DNA from: Cavia porcellus
Taxonomy: Eukaryota; Chordata; Mammalia; Rodentia; Caviidae
Assembly: GCF_034190915.1 (NCBI RefSeq)
Contig: NW_026947484.1
Location: 84,887,982 to 84,951,981, forward strand
Direction: 5' to 3'
DNA length: 64,000 bases
The translations under genes were made by a program, and so were the position numbers. This document shows, piece after piece, positions 12,393 through 24,434 of this stretch; the stretch's first letter is position 1; each line of letters starts with the position of its first letter. Under the pieces are notes generated by a model. It ran no database searches. It was given only the letters and a program-made list of their open reading frames with translations, and had not been told where the DNA came from.

Positions 12393-12899
12393 ACACAGAT
12401 ACTTTTTAAAACATATTAAAAATACTGCCTGAAAATCATTGTTAAATAAAAGATAGGTACCAATTATTGTTTAGATCAAGCTTTTGTTTGTGGTTAGGGA
12501 CACCAAAATCTGTCTTTACACATCCAATTAGAAGAGTTAAAACTTTTAACTTGAGTAAAACATGGTTTTGGTTTTGGACAATGAAGTTAATTCATTGACT
12601 CAATAGAGATGATAGATGAGAGGAGATAACTATGTAGTTAAACCGTTAGCCTAAGTAAAGAGCTCTCCCTCATTTGTACCTTCTTATGACTATCATATTT
12701 CTCTTATATTATTAACTTACTTTTCCAAAGGAAATCAGTCTTTTTTCTTTCTTCACAATTCCAAAGTGGCAGGATAAGGGTAATAATGTGATATATTTGT
12801 AAGTTTTAATCCCACTCATAGAAGCAAGGGGATTACACCAAGTCTCTGCAGGTATAAAGTAAAAATCAAAGGTGGGATATTTGAGATTTTATTTTCTGA

Positions 12900-12969
12900 T
12901 GGTGCTCTGGGGATTGGACCTCACACATGCTAGGCGAGCATTCTACAATAGAACTATATCCTCAGCCCT
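12900..12969 (-). repeat. ID SINE, diverged
   Basis: Inverted ID: 'ggtgctctggggattggacc', 'acatgctaggcgagcattct' and 'actatatcctcagccc'. The box A and box B regions are both recognisable. The tail side is not clear. Confidence 0.8.
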
Positions 12970-13474
12970 TCAATGAACAAGTTTGTATAGATTATTTTGA
13001 AGAACAGCAATCTTGAAAACATACCAGATACAAACATTTCTACCCTAGCTCCACCTCCCTTAACTTGTATCTCATAAAATTTGGGTTAAATTTAATGAAA
13101 AATGTATGAGGCAGAAGTTCAAAATATATACTAGAAGTAGATTTTAATTTTTGCTGACATTATAAGCAGAGAATGGCAAATTACTTCCAAGAAGAACTAC
13201 CTTAAATTGGGGCTAAAGTGGTTAAATTTTAAAATATCGAATCCATAAATTCATGTGTAGAAACCAGGATAATAACTTTGATAATGGAGAAAAGAAACAC
13301 ACAGGCAATTTATGGACTTATAATACTGGGTGAACCATTGTTGGTGCTTCTCAAGTTTTGGTTGGTGTTTTTGTTTTGTTTGAAGTTTTGACTGCAAAGG
13401 AAATAATTATTGTACAAATTAGGTATCTCTTTCTTAAAAGTTTGCATCAGCTGGGGACTGCATTTAACTGAACT
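12970..13474. other. nothing recognised; T/G-rich patch
   Basis: AT-rich sequence preceding an A16 run at 13,485-13,500. It could be the 3' untranslated part of an old retrocopy on the plus strand, but I recognise no gene. Confidence 0.35.
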
Positions 13475-13500
13475 AATAAAGCCTAAAAAAAAAAAAAAAA
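13475..13500 (+). other. AATAAA plus A16 tract, possible retrocopy end
   Basis: AATAAA at 13,475-13,480 is followed after four bases by sixteen A residues, as at the end of a retroposed transcript. The spacing is shorter than the usual 10-30 bases, and I find no convincing flanking direct repeat, so this is weak. Confidence 0.3.
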
Positions 13501-13874
13501 CACCATTTGGAGAGTAATTTGAGAGTCACAAGTATGAGAAACAATTTTTCCAAACTCATGTAACTCTTTTATATTTTCAAATGTGCATTCTGTGTTTACA
13601 AATGTGTTTTTATTGAGGTTCCAACCTGGATTACTTGTTTGTTCACAGTCCTAGAACATCATAATAAAAAATGGAAATTTAACATCACTCTCAATAATAA
13701 GATTCATTACAATTAAGAAAACAAAGGAACAATTTTCATCAGCTTTCACTTATCTTAAGAAATGTGATAAAGTTTTTTTAATTTGACATATTAAGAGGTA
13801 TTATATTAAGGAAGTAGAGAACTTAGCAAAATTTAGTTTAAAAATATCACTAAATTTACCAGGATTTTGTGGGG

Positions 13875-14010
13875 GTTTTGTCAACTTTAATTTTTATTAG
13901 TATGTGTTTGCCATAAATGATTACATTTCTTGTAAGAAGTTGTACATCTACAATTGTGTTTTCATCCCATTTCCTCACCCATCTTTCCCCTTGGTCCTTT
14001 TCTTTTTAGC
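13875..14010 (-). mobile_element. L1 3' end fragment
   Basis: Read on the minus strand this gives a G/A-rich stretch ('ggggaaagatgggtgaggaa'), then 'atgtacaacttcttacaaga', 'aatgtaatcatttatgg' and an A-rich end. The same order occurs on the plus strand at 63,660-63,797, and both resemble the 3' UTR end of L1. 5'-truncated. Confidence 0.5.
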
Positions 14011-16378
14011 AAAAGATATATCTCCCTATTTCCTAGTATCTATTGGAATAAAGAAAGTGTGGTATTTCCATTAGTTTTGTTGTTGTTGTTGTTATTATTT
14101 TCCCTTCTTTAAAATGGGATAGTTGTAAAAATTAAAGAAAATAATGAACTCAAAATATCACTTACGCTGCCACTCTCACAGTGAGTTCTCTATTTTCTTT
14201 CCCTTTTCACATTAGTTTCAAATACTTTCTGTCAAGTGATAGAAATTGTCCTATTTTGTCATGTTGTCTAACTTGATAGAAGGATTGCAAATATACAGGG
14301 GCCTTTTAAATCAATACTTATCAAGAAAATAGGAGAGTGTAATTTAACCAAAATCAGACAATTATTAAAATTTATCTAAAATTTGTTTATACTTTCCTCC
14401 AGATTATTCCTATTTTACAGATACAATTATTCTTAATTTTACATTCTGATTTTAATGTAAAGATATATATATGTAGATAAACTGAGCTTATATGTAATCT
14501 CACTATTTTTATAATCTACCTGCAATTATATTTTATGCATCTGTCACTTCTACCACAAATATAGTATCTTCATTAATGTCCAATAGCATTTTAAAATTAT
14601 TGTTATCATTTATTTTATTAAATTTGAGTAATTTTCTAATGTGCTTAAATGTTTCACTAATATTTGAAATTCTTGAGCTTTTACAAATTTCAAGTTTTCT
14701 CTTGGCCTCTTCTTACAAATATGAGATGGTTCTCATATTGAAATTCCCTACCACTTCAAATGTGCAACAGTATTAGTTAAGTATACCTTTTAAAAAGCCA
14801 AAAATGCCTCATCAAATAAATTCAGGATCAGCATCACTGGGGAGGAAATAGAAGCAGCTTAAAAAGATCTCAGTGGGGCCTCTCCTGTCACTCTGAACAA
14901 ATAAAACTTCTGCAAGAAGAAGAAAAATCTTCAGTATAGTCAAGTAAATAATATAAAAATTTCAAGCCAAAGGGGTAAAGGAAGACATCATAAGGAAGAA
15001 TTGGCAGCTCCAAGCAGCAGAAAAGTTTACATCCTCCAAATAATAGAGAAGCCCAGGAGTGATTTGTTTCAAATCCTAACAGAGTGTGAGGGGAACACAT
15101 TTTCAAATTTACTGGATGACTGGATCTCAAAACTTTTATTATATATATATAAACTTGTATTTCAAATAAAATATTTTCTAAGGTTTCATTTTTTTTTTTT
15201 TTTTTTTTTACTATACCCTATACAGTTCAAATAAAGACAAAAAATACTTTCCTCTAGTCCTGGTCCAAACATGTTATCTAAAAATATATGAATGAATAAG
15301 ACATAATATGTTCACTGCCATCTTTTACTGTGTATAAGAGAAAAACATGAACCTCATTTAAAAAATATGTAGTGAAGTACATTTTTAAGTTAATAGAGCA
15401 CAATGAAAAGTTTGGCTAGTTTCACTGGGGGGACTTACACAAATTCGATAAATGTTAGATTTCTTTAAAGACACAGTCAGTTGTTTAGATAAATGAAGTG
15501 AGCTCCTTGATCAGAGGTTACTGGCATAAATCAATACACTGCAATATGCATTCAGTTCATATTGTATTTCAGTAAAAGGTGCTTGAAATTCAGTACACAG
15601 CTTTGCTATAAATCATGAACAGAAATTATATTAAAAGAAAGTTAGTTCTATGATTTGAACTAAAAAATCAATGGAACTCTCTAGCAAGGATAAAATAAAA
15701 TACTTTTAGACATCTATCAAGAGAAAGATGGTTTTAATCATTGCCAGTCATGTTTAATATATTTGTTTCCTACGTCTAGTTTAAGTTAGAGCCTGTTAGC
15801 ATCACTTGATCCCCACAGACAACCTTTTAAATGCACAAACATGTACACTGGGAAGAAACCCAACCCATGTGATCTTCGTTATAAATAAACAAGAAGAAAA
15901 TCCAGATAGCCAGAAAGTAATGAATTTCTTGACTTACTAAGGTAGCAAGGAAAGTATTTGACAGTATGGGAAAAAGACTTTCAGAAAGGGAGTTGTAGGC
16001 ATTATTATTTGGGGAAGACACCATAAAAATGTGATTCTGGTTAACTGAAGTTGTAGTTTAGTCTGGTATTACGTATATACTCAGTATAGGTTTAAAAATT
16101 CACATTTATTATTGTACATTAAAGATATTAGCATACATCATAGACTCCCAACATGCTTGCTCACAAACACATGCATGTCTGTCTACACCCAAGAAGCAGG
16201 CAGCAGAGTTTTGCAATCACAGTTACAAGCAGAAGCTGCTGTGTCTGATAAATTGAGCGATGTTCAGTGACCTAAATTGGGGCTTAGAATAAGTGGGTGC
16301 AGGCATGCATTCATCAAAGGAAAATAGGCCAAATATATGTTTATCCTTTATTCCATCACAGCTGCAGAGCCTCTTTTG

Positions 16379-16382
<4 letters not shown>
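14011..16382. other. nothing recognised
   Basis: AT-rich, with a T run near 15,188-15,210. Short open frames on both strands lack recognisable products. Confidence 0.5.

Positions 16383-16421
<39 letters not shown>
16383..16421. repeat. (GT)n microsatellite
   Basis: A run of about 18 GT units ending 'gtgcgtgcgc'. Confidence 0.95.
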
Positions 16422-16540
16422 CGCTCATGACTATAAAAATAAATATGCCATTAGCCTGAAAAACAAATGAACCATAAGTCGGGTTTCCATCAAAATAGAC
16501 ATGAAATGGATTAAATATTAAACCCCGGACTGGGACATAC

Positions 16541-16678
16541 TTTGTGTCCCTTTTCAATTTGCAGCACTACATCAGGATACACAATATATTCCCGAGGAGG
16601 CACGACATTGCCCTTCCTTTTCATGATAAGTAAGGCAAGGGTGAGAACAAAGACTTTTGTCTCAGAGAAATGCGCTTT
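16541..16678 (-). other. possible coding exon or conserved element
   Basis: On the minus strand there are 46 codons without a stop between an acceptor-like 'aatgttag' (AG at 16,680-16,679) and a good donor-like GTATGT beginning at 16,540. The reading is KAHFSETKVFVLTLALLIM, then a basic KRKGNVVPPREY, then IVYPDVVLQIEKGHK: a short hydrophobic run followed by a polar segment. Several CpG dinucleotides persist in an otherwise CpG-poor area. The acceptor lacks a strong polypyrimidine tract. I do not recognise the protein, and chance is a real alternative. Confidence 0.2.
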
Positions 16679-18487
16679 CTAACATTACCACCTAAATATT
16701 AAATACATCTTAAGCTAGAAAGATATGTTACTTTCTTAGGAATTCTATGTCTATGTGCAGAAATGATGCCTGAAAATATCATCATCAAAATCCATAACTG
16801 TAAAACAGCCAAATTATTATTTTTTCTTTAAATCAGAGTACGATATAATTCAGTGCGACTCACTACACAGACATCATTGAAATCATTAAATCTGAAGTGG
16901 AAATAGGCTTTTGTTAACAGTTCCAAAATGTGAGTTCAATTGTCATATGTTACACAGTTGAAAGAAGGTTTCTGCCCTCAGATATCTGAGGAAAGACCTT
17001 GAACAGGTAACTTCCATTACACTTGGTGGCAAATAGGGGCGAGCCCAAGAGCTAGATACCCTTTATGCCAAGCAAAGAATTCGTGACAACACCAAGAATC
17101 TCAATACTTTACGGGAAAGCAATCTCTAAAGAATTAAACACCAGTGTTTGGAAAGGTTGCCTGTGCAAAGGAAGAAAATACCAGATTTATAATGATCTCA
17201 GGGCAGCGGAGAGAAATGGGCAAATACGTTCATTTAAGGAAACACTGCCATTGTGCAGGGAAGAAGCTGAAGGTGGGAAGCTCAGTGAACTCTCCTAGAG
17301 CCAGGAAAACAGACGGAATCTTCTGAGGACAGCTCAAAGGCTCGCTCTGCTGTGTCCATGAGTCTCATCAAGAGTAGACAAAAGGAAAAATGATATGCAC
17401 AACTATAAGATGTAGCTCAATTTGTATCACACATCACATACATGTCAGGAGTGCTTTTTAAAACCAGAATTAGCTAGAGATCCATTTTTGTATTTTAATA
17501 ATCATGCCTTATTTTAAACTATAGCACATTTCTTCTTTTCTAAAGCTGATTTTGTGATGATAAGCATCAGGGAGCACCACCTGGTGTCTGCTACATGTGG
17601 GCCCATCGCTGAGAAGTCTCCATGAGCCTCTCAGTAACTTTCTTTCTTTTCTGCCACCCTGTGCCATTTGTAATCAGTATATCTGTCTATTCCCTTCTTC
17701 ACTCATCTTCCTTCTCATTTCTCTCCATCACTTTGCCTATCTCTGGTGAAGGCCTTTATCGCATTCTAGTCACTGTAAGAACATGTTTAGCCTTGGTACT
17801 ATAACAGCTCCTCCCTCTGCTCCAATTCTTCTTCCACCACCATCTTAGAAAGATTTTTCTATTTTCAAAAGCTCACACAGATTTCTTTGCTTCCATGTGC
17901 CTTCCACCAGAAGAATATATATCTTTTGATAAATAATTTTGGTTTCAGAGAAGATAAACTCACAAGTCAATGGATTCTGACTTAAATTACAATATCTTAG
18001 CAATTTCTGGAAACACTTTTGGATCTTTATAAAAGACTTCTGAACACAGTGTCTTAAAACACAGGCAGGAACACAATTAAGGGTTTTTTTCTTCAAGCAG
18101 TAAGATAAGCCGATGGCTAGAGTTTTGGCGGTGAGAATGCAGTCCATCATGTTATATCAAATGCATTGAACTCCTCTACCTTAATGTAGATATTAACTCT
18201 ATAATAACCATTTGTGATGATGAAGTTAACTTTGAGTAAACAAGTTGTGAAATACTTGAAGCATTTCATTTTAAATTATGCTTCCTCACTTAATTGGTTA
18301 CTAATTAAAAAGAGATGATTTACAAAAATAAAACTAGGTTGCATGTTATAGTGGACCATGTTGTCAGAATTTTAGTTATTGAAGACTTATTCATCACTAC
18401 CTGAAAAAAAAAAAACTAAAAAAATAGAAATTAATTCAAATAAAAACTCTTGGCCATAGAGGTCATATTCCCTCTTTATCAACTGAA
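16679..18487. other. nothing firm; pyrimidine-rich part
   Basis: The part at 17,620-17,850 is pyrimidine-rich and slightly resembles an old dispersed repeat in reverse, but I cannot name it. Open frames at 17,065-17,326 overlap in two frames and lack domains. Confidence 0.4.
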
Positions 18488-18690
18488 TTTGTGTTAAAAT
18501 CTTCATTGCCAATTTTCAGCATTATAACCTTGTAGTGAATTTCTTTAAGCTCTGATTTCTTCTTTGCGGCTATGAAAGAAAATGAAATCTGCCTCTGAAG
18601 AATGAATTAGATTACATTTTTTAAGTTGTAAGCACATTGTCTGGCACATGGAAGTATTTTAATAAGTGATAGGTTTTATTATATTTCACG
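18488..18690 (+). repeat. MIR (CORE-SINE)
   Basis: Visible MIR order: 'cattataaccttgtagtgaa', 'tctttaagctctgatttctt', 'gaatgaattagattacattt' and 'gtaagcacattgtctggcac', then a decayed end. Plus orientation. Confidence 0.65.
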
Positions 18691-20204
18691 GAGTTTATCC
18701 TTTAAAAGAAATACACTAATCACCGCTATTCATGTAAATTTGGACTTCAGGAGACAAATCCACATTTATGAAGAGGAAAGAAAGAATTTCTAGGAAAATA
18801 GAAGAATTTTCCCTTGTAACACTCTTTTATTGTCTCATTTAGAAATGTATACTGCTTAGCTCAATTGAGAATTCACCTTCTATTATTTAAAACAATGTCT
18901 GATTGGATTCAAACTATCTTCCAACATTCACTCAAAGGACAATCCAAACTCTTCAATTATCTTTTTTCACATACATCTCAAAAGGTATTTTGAGTGCTTG
19001 AAAGGCCATAATTCTTTTGACTGAAAGTTTTGAATTCCATCTGATGAAGTTATTATACTTTGTGGAATAGCACCATGTCACAGAAACAATAGCTTAAATT
19101 AACCTCTCACTGCCTTCAGTCAGGTTCTTTCTCTTCCTTCATAAAAGTTAATTTAATGCTTTTGAAAGAAGCGAGATTGGCAGGGATGGAGAATTAAGGT
19201 CTTTACGTCACAAAATAGGTACTGACTAGGATAAGTGATAATATTCTTAAAATTGTTGGCTACAGAATCCCAAACACATTTAAGGAAGGTCTACCTTAAG
19301 GGAGGGGTGATAATTGAGTCTTTCTGGAATATTCAGTCTGTGGAATCATCTTAGGGGTAATAATCAGAGCTATTCAACATGATATTCATTTTTAATTTAA
19401 AAAAAAATCATTGATTCTCATGTACATTTTGTGGTAGAGACTGAAGCAGCCATGTCATATTATATGCAGGAAAGATTTTTGTACAAAGTACTGCCGAAAA
19501 CTTCAAAATGTGCAACTCCAGTCTAAAACCATTCTTTAAAGTGAATATTTCTTAGGGAACTATCCAGTTTTCATTTTTCCTTTGAGGCACTGGGACTAAG
19601 ACAGGAATTAGCTCTCCATCCATGAAGCTAATGGGAAAGAGATCTGAAATAATAATAGCAATGACAACGCATCCAGGGCTGACATCATAGTCATTTAATT
19701 TGTACAAGCGCACAGGGCTCTGCCTTTCTTTGCTGTTACCTTCATAAAATTCTTAGTAAGTTTTTTTCTTTAGTGCAAAGACTACATGTCAATTTCGTTG
19801 TGGAATCCGCAAATTATATAGCCAGACTTGTTTAGATAACAGGAATGCTGTGAAAGAACCAAAACCTAGTAGTGAGACAGACAAAAGAAGGTTCATGAAT
19901 CTCAAAACTAATTCTTATGGCACAAAAAGAAAATCTTTCTAAGGATTTGATTTAAGATACAAGAGTTATAGTACTTCTTAAATTAGTGGCTCACTCTAGC
20001 TTTGGACAAGGGATTGGACTAATTTGACCAAATGCAACTGTTATAATACTTGTTCTGTGCAAGAACCCAGATAACTGTTTAAGGATTTGTAGACAGAATT
20101 CTTGTCCAGTACATTTGATGAGAAAGAGTACTCAGGTAGCTATCAATGTGCTCTTAGGACAGGTGATCCAGAAGATGAAGAATATATATACATGTAAGAA
20201 AAGT
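18691..20204. other. nothing recognised
   Basis: AT-rich single-copy-looking sequence with no gene or repeat that I can support. Confidence 0.5.
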
Positions 20205-21365
20205 ATTTTTTTAAGAATTTTATTTTAAAGAGATTAAAACCAAATGAAATGAAACAGAATAAAGCCAATCAAAACAAAACAATGAGCGTGACACAGGACT
20301 TCAAAGCAAGATAATAGTAAATAAATAATGGCGGCCATAAGGCCTCTTGTTATCTTCAAAATTGCTGCCCATACCTTCAGACAAAATAAGTCAAACAAAA
20401 CAGAATAGAGTAAAACCAAACAAGACAGAACAATGAAAACAATACAGGGCTTCAAAGTAAGATAACAGGAAATTAATAACAGCTACCACTTTTCTTTTTT
20501 AAAGATTTCTTCCCCTTCCCCTTTCACAATATCTATTAAACATTTTGGACCCCACTAACGCCTTGGTTATTTTATACTAGAGAGACAATACAATGTTCAC
20601 CCATGTGAGTGTGAACCACTTCACCCATGAAATGATCTCAAGTTGTACCCATTTACCTACAAGAGCCTCACGGTTATCCTTGTTTATAGCTAAGTACCTT
20701 TCCATTGTATAAAAATTCCATATAGTTCTTACACACTCTGTGATTGATGGGCAAGCCACTCTTGCTTTTTTCTGGGTCTTCATCACATGGGACATTGTCT
20801 TGTCTCCTCCAAACTTCAGTTCATAAATTTTCTTTCAAGTCAAAGGCATTTCTTGTATACAATGTTTTGATGGATCTTCTCTTGTGATCCATTCTCCCTG
20901 TTTTTCTTTTTATTGGTGATTTCAGGCCATCTACATTAATGGTTACGACTGACATGCACTGGCTCATCTCTGCCATGCTATCTTCCTGTTGGTCCCCCTC
21001 TTCTCACCTACATTCAATCACCTGCCTTGCTCAGTAATTCTCTTTTGCTACTATTCCTGGAAGCATGGACATCTTTATTTCTCTAGAACATTCTTCAGCA
21101 CTTTGTAGGGTTGGTTTGCTGGTCATGAATTCCTTCACCTGTTCTTTATCATGGAAGTATCTTATTTCTTCATCAGTTCTGAAAAGATAGTTTTGCAGGG
21201 TACATCATTCTGGGTTGGAAGTTGTTTTCTTTTAACATTCTGTCTTATTGAACCATTTCAAACTCTTCTTGACTTCATGGTTTGTGGTGAGAAGTCTGCC
21301 ATGATTCTGATGGCTTTTTCTTTACAGGTGATCAGAACTCACTGTCTTTCAGTTGGCCAGCCCTC
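20205..21365 (-). mobile_element. L1 with internal deletion (HAL1-like), minus strand
   Basis: Reading from 21,365 downward: the ORF1 C-terminal domain is recognisable, ADFSPQTMKSRR-like and then YPAKLSF, followed after a frame break by EIRYFHDKEQVKEFMTSKPT. Next come the inter-ORF region and the ORF2 start ('accattaatgtagatggcct', TINVDGLKSPIKRK). At about 20,800 the sequence jumps to L1 3'-terminal motifs: 'atacaatggaaaggtactta', 'gctataaacaaggataacc' and 'gtaaatgggtacaacttgag'. Almost all of ORF2, including the reverse transcriptase, is absent. The 3' UTR follows with a tandem duplication and an A-rich end near 20,205-20,235. Both ORFs carry stops and frameshifts, so the element is dead. 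Confidence 0.8.
20251..20487 (-). repeat. tandem duplication in the L1 3' UTR
   Basis: Two related segments, 20,251-20,336 and about 20,397-20,487, share the ordered motifs 'acagaat', 'aaccaa', 'acaatga', 'acagg', 'cttcaaag' and 'aagataa'. The offset is about 146-151 bp. The copies have diverged, so the duplication predates or accompanied this insertion. Confidence 0.6.
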
Positions 21366-21783
21366 CAGGATGTAACAAAGAGAAGCATATTAAGGAAACC
21401 TAAGGTTTCAATACCAGGGTAAACAGAAAAGCCTAGAGTGGAGGTGAAGGGAGTGGAAGGAGGACTTCTTCTCCAGGGAAGAAACAGTATTATGAAAGGC
21501 TTAGAAGAGAAAAGCAGAGTGCCTTTAACTGTAACAATGGTAAACATAAGCTTAATTACCAAAGAGAATAGATGTGGGGGAATGCCCCAAATAAAGAAGG
21601 CTCCATACAGTCTTACATCCCGCTTTTCTCACCTTCACCTAACGAACTTTCAAGTCTGATTTTGTGTTCTAAATCTCTCATTTGCTCTGCTTTGATTTTA
21701 GTTGCAGCTACCTCCATCTCGTTTCTGAGAGTCTCGGCTGCCATCCTGCCTCCAACCCAGCGTCTTTTCCAGGTCAGGTCTTT
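21366..21783 (-). other. unassigned segment next to the L1, with a small open frame
   Basis: On the minus strand an ATG at 21,744 opens 43 codons ending at a stop at 21,613. The product is Lys/Glu-rich and helix-like (MAAETLRNEMEVAATKIKAE at its start). The frame is also open back to an acceptor-like 'ccttctgatttcag' at 21,784. It could be an ORF1 N-terminal coiled-coil remnant of the adjacent L1/HAL1, a retrocopy or an exon. I cannot tell, and I do not recognise the protein. Confidence 0.3.
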
Positions 21784-23844
21784 CTGAAATCAGAAGGCGT
21801 GTTCTAATATTGAACTCTAGTATGATCAGGGATGGCCTTGGCATGACAATCCGGGGCAATGTTGAGAAAGGATGTCTTCATTCTGCAATTGGGCAGAAAA
21901 ATATTTGAACTCTAGCTCTCCTGCTTAATTGTGATGCAACTTTGAGTATCTTAGCCTCTCTGATTCTCAGATTCCTCACGGGAGTTCTCTTGATTAAATA
22001 AAATGTGTATGAGGAGCTGACATTGCCTGGTTAACACAGAAAGCACTGAGTAAATATTACTACAATCAGCATAGGGTTGAACTTCCTTATATAGCTGTTC
22101 TGTTTCTTCTCTAATGACATTCTGTGGTTTGGTTCTTGTTGGCATTTTGTGTTTGTTTTATTTTTCTGTACTTCCACAACACTCAGCCACATGACACCTT
22201 CTCCCTTTCTGCTTTCACATGCATGTCTTCTTATCGGAATGTTTCTATTCCCATTCTTTTTCCCATTCCTTGTTGTCTTTTCCTTTTGACTGGCACAAAA
22301 CTCAGCCCCATATAATAATATAGGGCTTAGCAGAACAAAGCCTTCAATCAACTTGCTTTGGTTGAAAGTTCATGTTCACTTCATGCACCTTCTGATGCAC
22401 CAATTTTAGATGTTCTTTGACAAAGAATCATTTGTTTTCCATACAGTCACAGTTTTCTCAAAATATCCATTTTGCCCACTATACTCCTGAACTTCCACTT
22501 CTATTAAGAATTAACCTGAGTTTTAGTAAAGGTTTTTATGTGACAAGTAAAATCTATGAACAAAAACACAATAAAAAATGAACCAAAAATTAGATATGCA
22601 CTCTTCCTTTTCAAGAGCAATCTTCAATATCTTGAAATTTTTTGGGTAACAGGACTATTTCCCCACTGCTGGAGGAAACCACGTCCCCATGTTTAAGTTC
22701 CACTTGGTTTTCCTGTAAAATTGTTGGTATAGAAGGAGACATTTTGTATTTTTAATGCATTTAGGAAAAGCTGTCACAGATAAAAATTTAAATAGAATGT
22801 TAATCTTCTTGGTAAAATTAGAGTTTTAATCTTCAAGTCTGGGCTAAAGTAAATTCAGATTGATATAGATTCATCCCACAGACATCAATAATTTTCCATT
22901 ATGTTAAAATCAATCCCCATTTTACATGCAAACAGCAGATTCAAGGAAAAAACCTCAGAGGTTTGCATTCTACCATAAACATACTTATTTTGGATCTCTG
23001 CAAATCAAAAAATATTTGGAACAGCTGTATGTTATGTAATTTAAATTTGATGCTTCTGATCCCAGAAAAATACAGTTCACACTTTCAAATTAGCAAGCAT
23101 GCTTGCTTTGTACATAAAGACTCAAGAAGGAAAATTTTAAAAAGAAATAAAATTAAAAGAATTCCAAGAGACATTTGGGTTAAAAACATATGGTCACCAC
23201 AAACTTATTAAAAACAAATGGAATTATCTGGAAATGGCAACAGTGTATAGTGTTTTATAATATGAAACTCTGATAAAAAGTGTTTAATTAGGGGGTAGTT
23301 TATCTCTTTCAAGTTTCTTCATCTGTGAAACAAGGTAACAGGGTCAGCCTTATCTATGCTTCAGAATCAATAACTGGATTTTAAAAAGCTGTCAGTGTAA
23401 AGGAACTCCCAGCATATGTATGCTAATCCAATACATTGTGAGATCATTTTATACTGGAAAACAGAGACAAGCCCTTCTACTGTCTGTGCTAATTGGTTAA
23501 AAAATCCACTTTGGTCCTCTGCCAGAACCAAGCATTTCCCAGTGTCCCTGGGTGCCTGGCGCAGTGCTGAGCATATGCTAAGTACCAAGCTTGCAAGTGG
23601 ATTCCTTCACCTCCTGGGCAGTCTACCTGCATTTCCCTATGTAGCCAAACAGATGGAAATTTAGAGGATGTGATTTGTTCTGCCTCATATAAATCTTGTC
23701 CAGTAATAGACATGTGGAAATGAGAAAATTAATGTCGGAGAAAACAGGTATATCTCACTGCTTCTGCGATTATTCAAATTTCTCTTGCATTTTGAATTAT
23801 AATCTTCAGAGAAGGGCCCTTATCCAAAGATCAAGGTTAAATGA
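21784..23844. other. nothing firm
   Basis: Mixed sequence. The pieces near 23,310-23,345 and 23,535-23,590 have MIR/L2-like flavour ('cttcatctgtgaaacaaggt', 'gggtgcctggcgcagtgctg') but are too short or diverged to call. Open frames of 60-106 codons lie on both strands without recognisable products. Confidence 0.4.
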
Positions 23845-23985
23845 GTGACATTTACAAATGTCATAATTTCCTTATCTGTATAATGGGAATGCTCTTACCA
23901 ACACCCACAAGATGTTATGAAGTTTAAATGACACAGTGAACATACGTTTGGCCATCAAGGTTATTAATGTCAATATTGTAAGTTA
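23845..23985 (+). repeat. MIR (CORE-SINE) fragment
   Basis: 'atttccttatctgtataatg ggaatgctct' and 'gttatgaagtttaaatgaca' match the central MIR core ('tttcctcatctgtaaaatgg', 'gttgtgaggattaaatgag'). Confidence 0.7.
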
Positions 23986-24434
23986 CTTGAGCAACTCATT
24001 TATTTACCATTTGTAGCTTATATAAAGATAGACTAGATAGTCTTTGCTCCTCAGAATGCTACATGATTTCTGTAATTTACTCAGTAGTAATGATGATATC
24101 TATGACGCACAAAGTGAGGGAGTACAGGTTATAAAATACTAGCTCTGTGTGGAATTACAAAGTGAGATATGACAGAAGAAAAGTCACTCGATTTGGGCTC
24201 ACATGTTGGTCTTTTAATTGATGAACAAGATTTTTTTTTAATAATTAGAGAGACTGTGTTGGAAAAGGAAAAGGTTTCCTAAATAAGGAACTGATAAGAA
24301 GTAGGGCTTGCATTTTTAAAATATCCTATGCCAGAATCTATTGAGAACAAACATATAAATATACTGCTAAGAATTCTGTTGTGCAATTAGGTAAGCCCAG
24401 CTTTACAAATTCTAAAGATAGCCTCTGTCTCTCA

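Noticed and set aside
13475..13500. Processed pseudogene ending in AATAAA plus A16
   Set aside because: The hexamer is only four bases from the A run, no parent gene is recognised, and no flanking direct repeat was found. Kept only as a weak feature.
16362..16378. 17-base plus-strand micro-exon between 'ttccatcacag' and 'gtgagtg'
   Set aside because: Good-looking borders, but the donor is simply the start of a GT microsatellite. No other exon lies on this strand nearby, and the only neighbouring exon candidate is on the minus strand.
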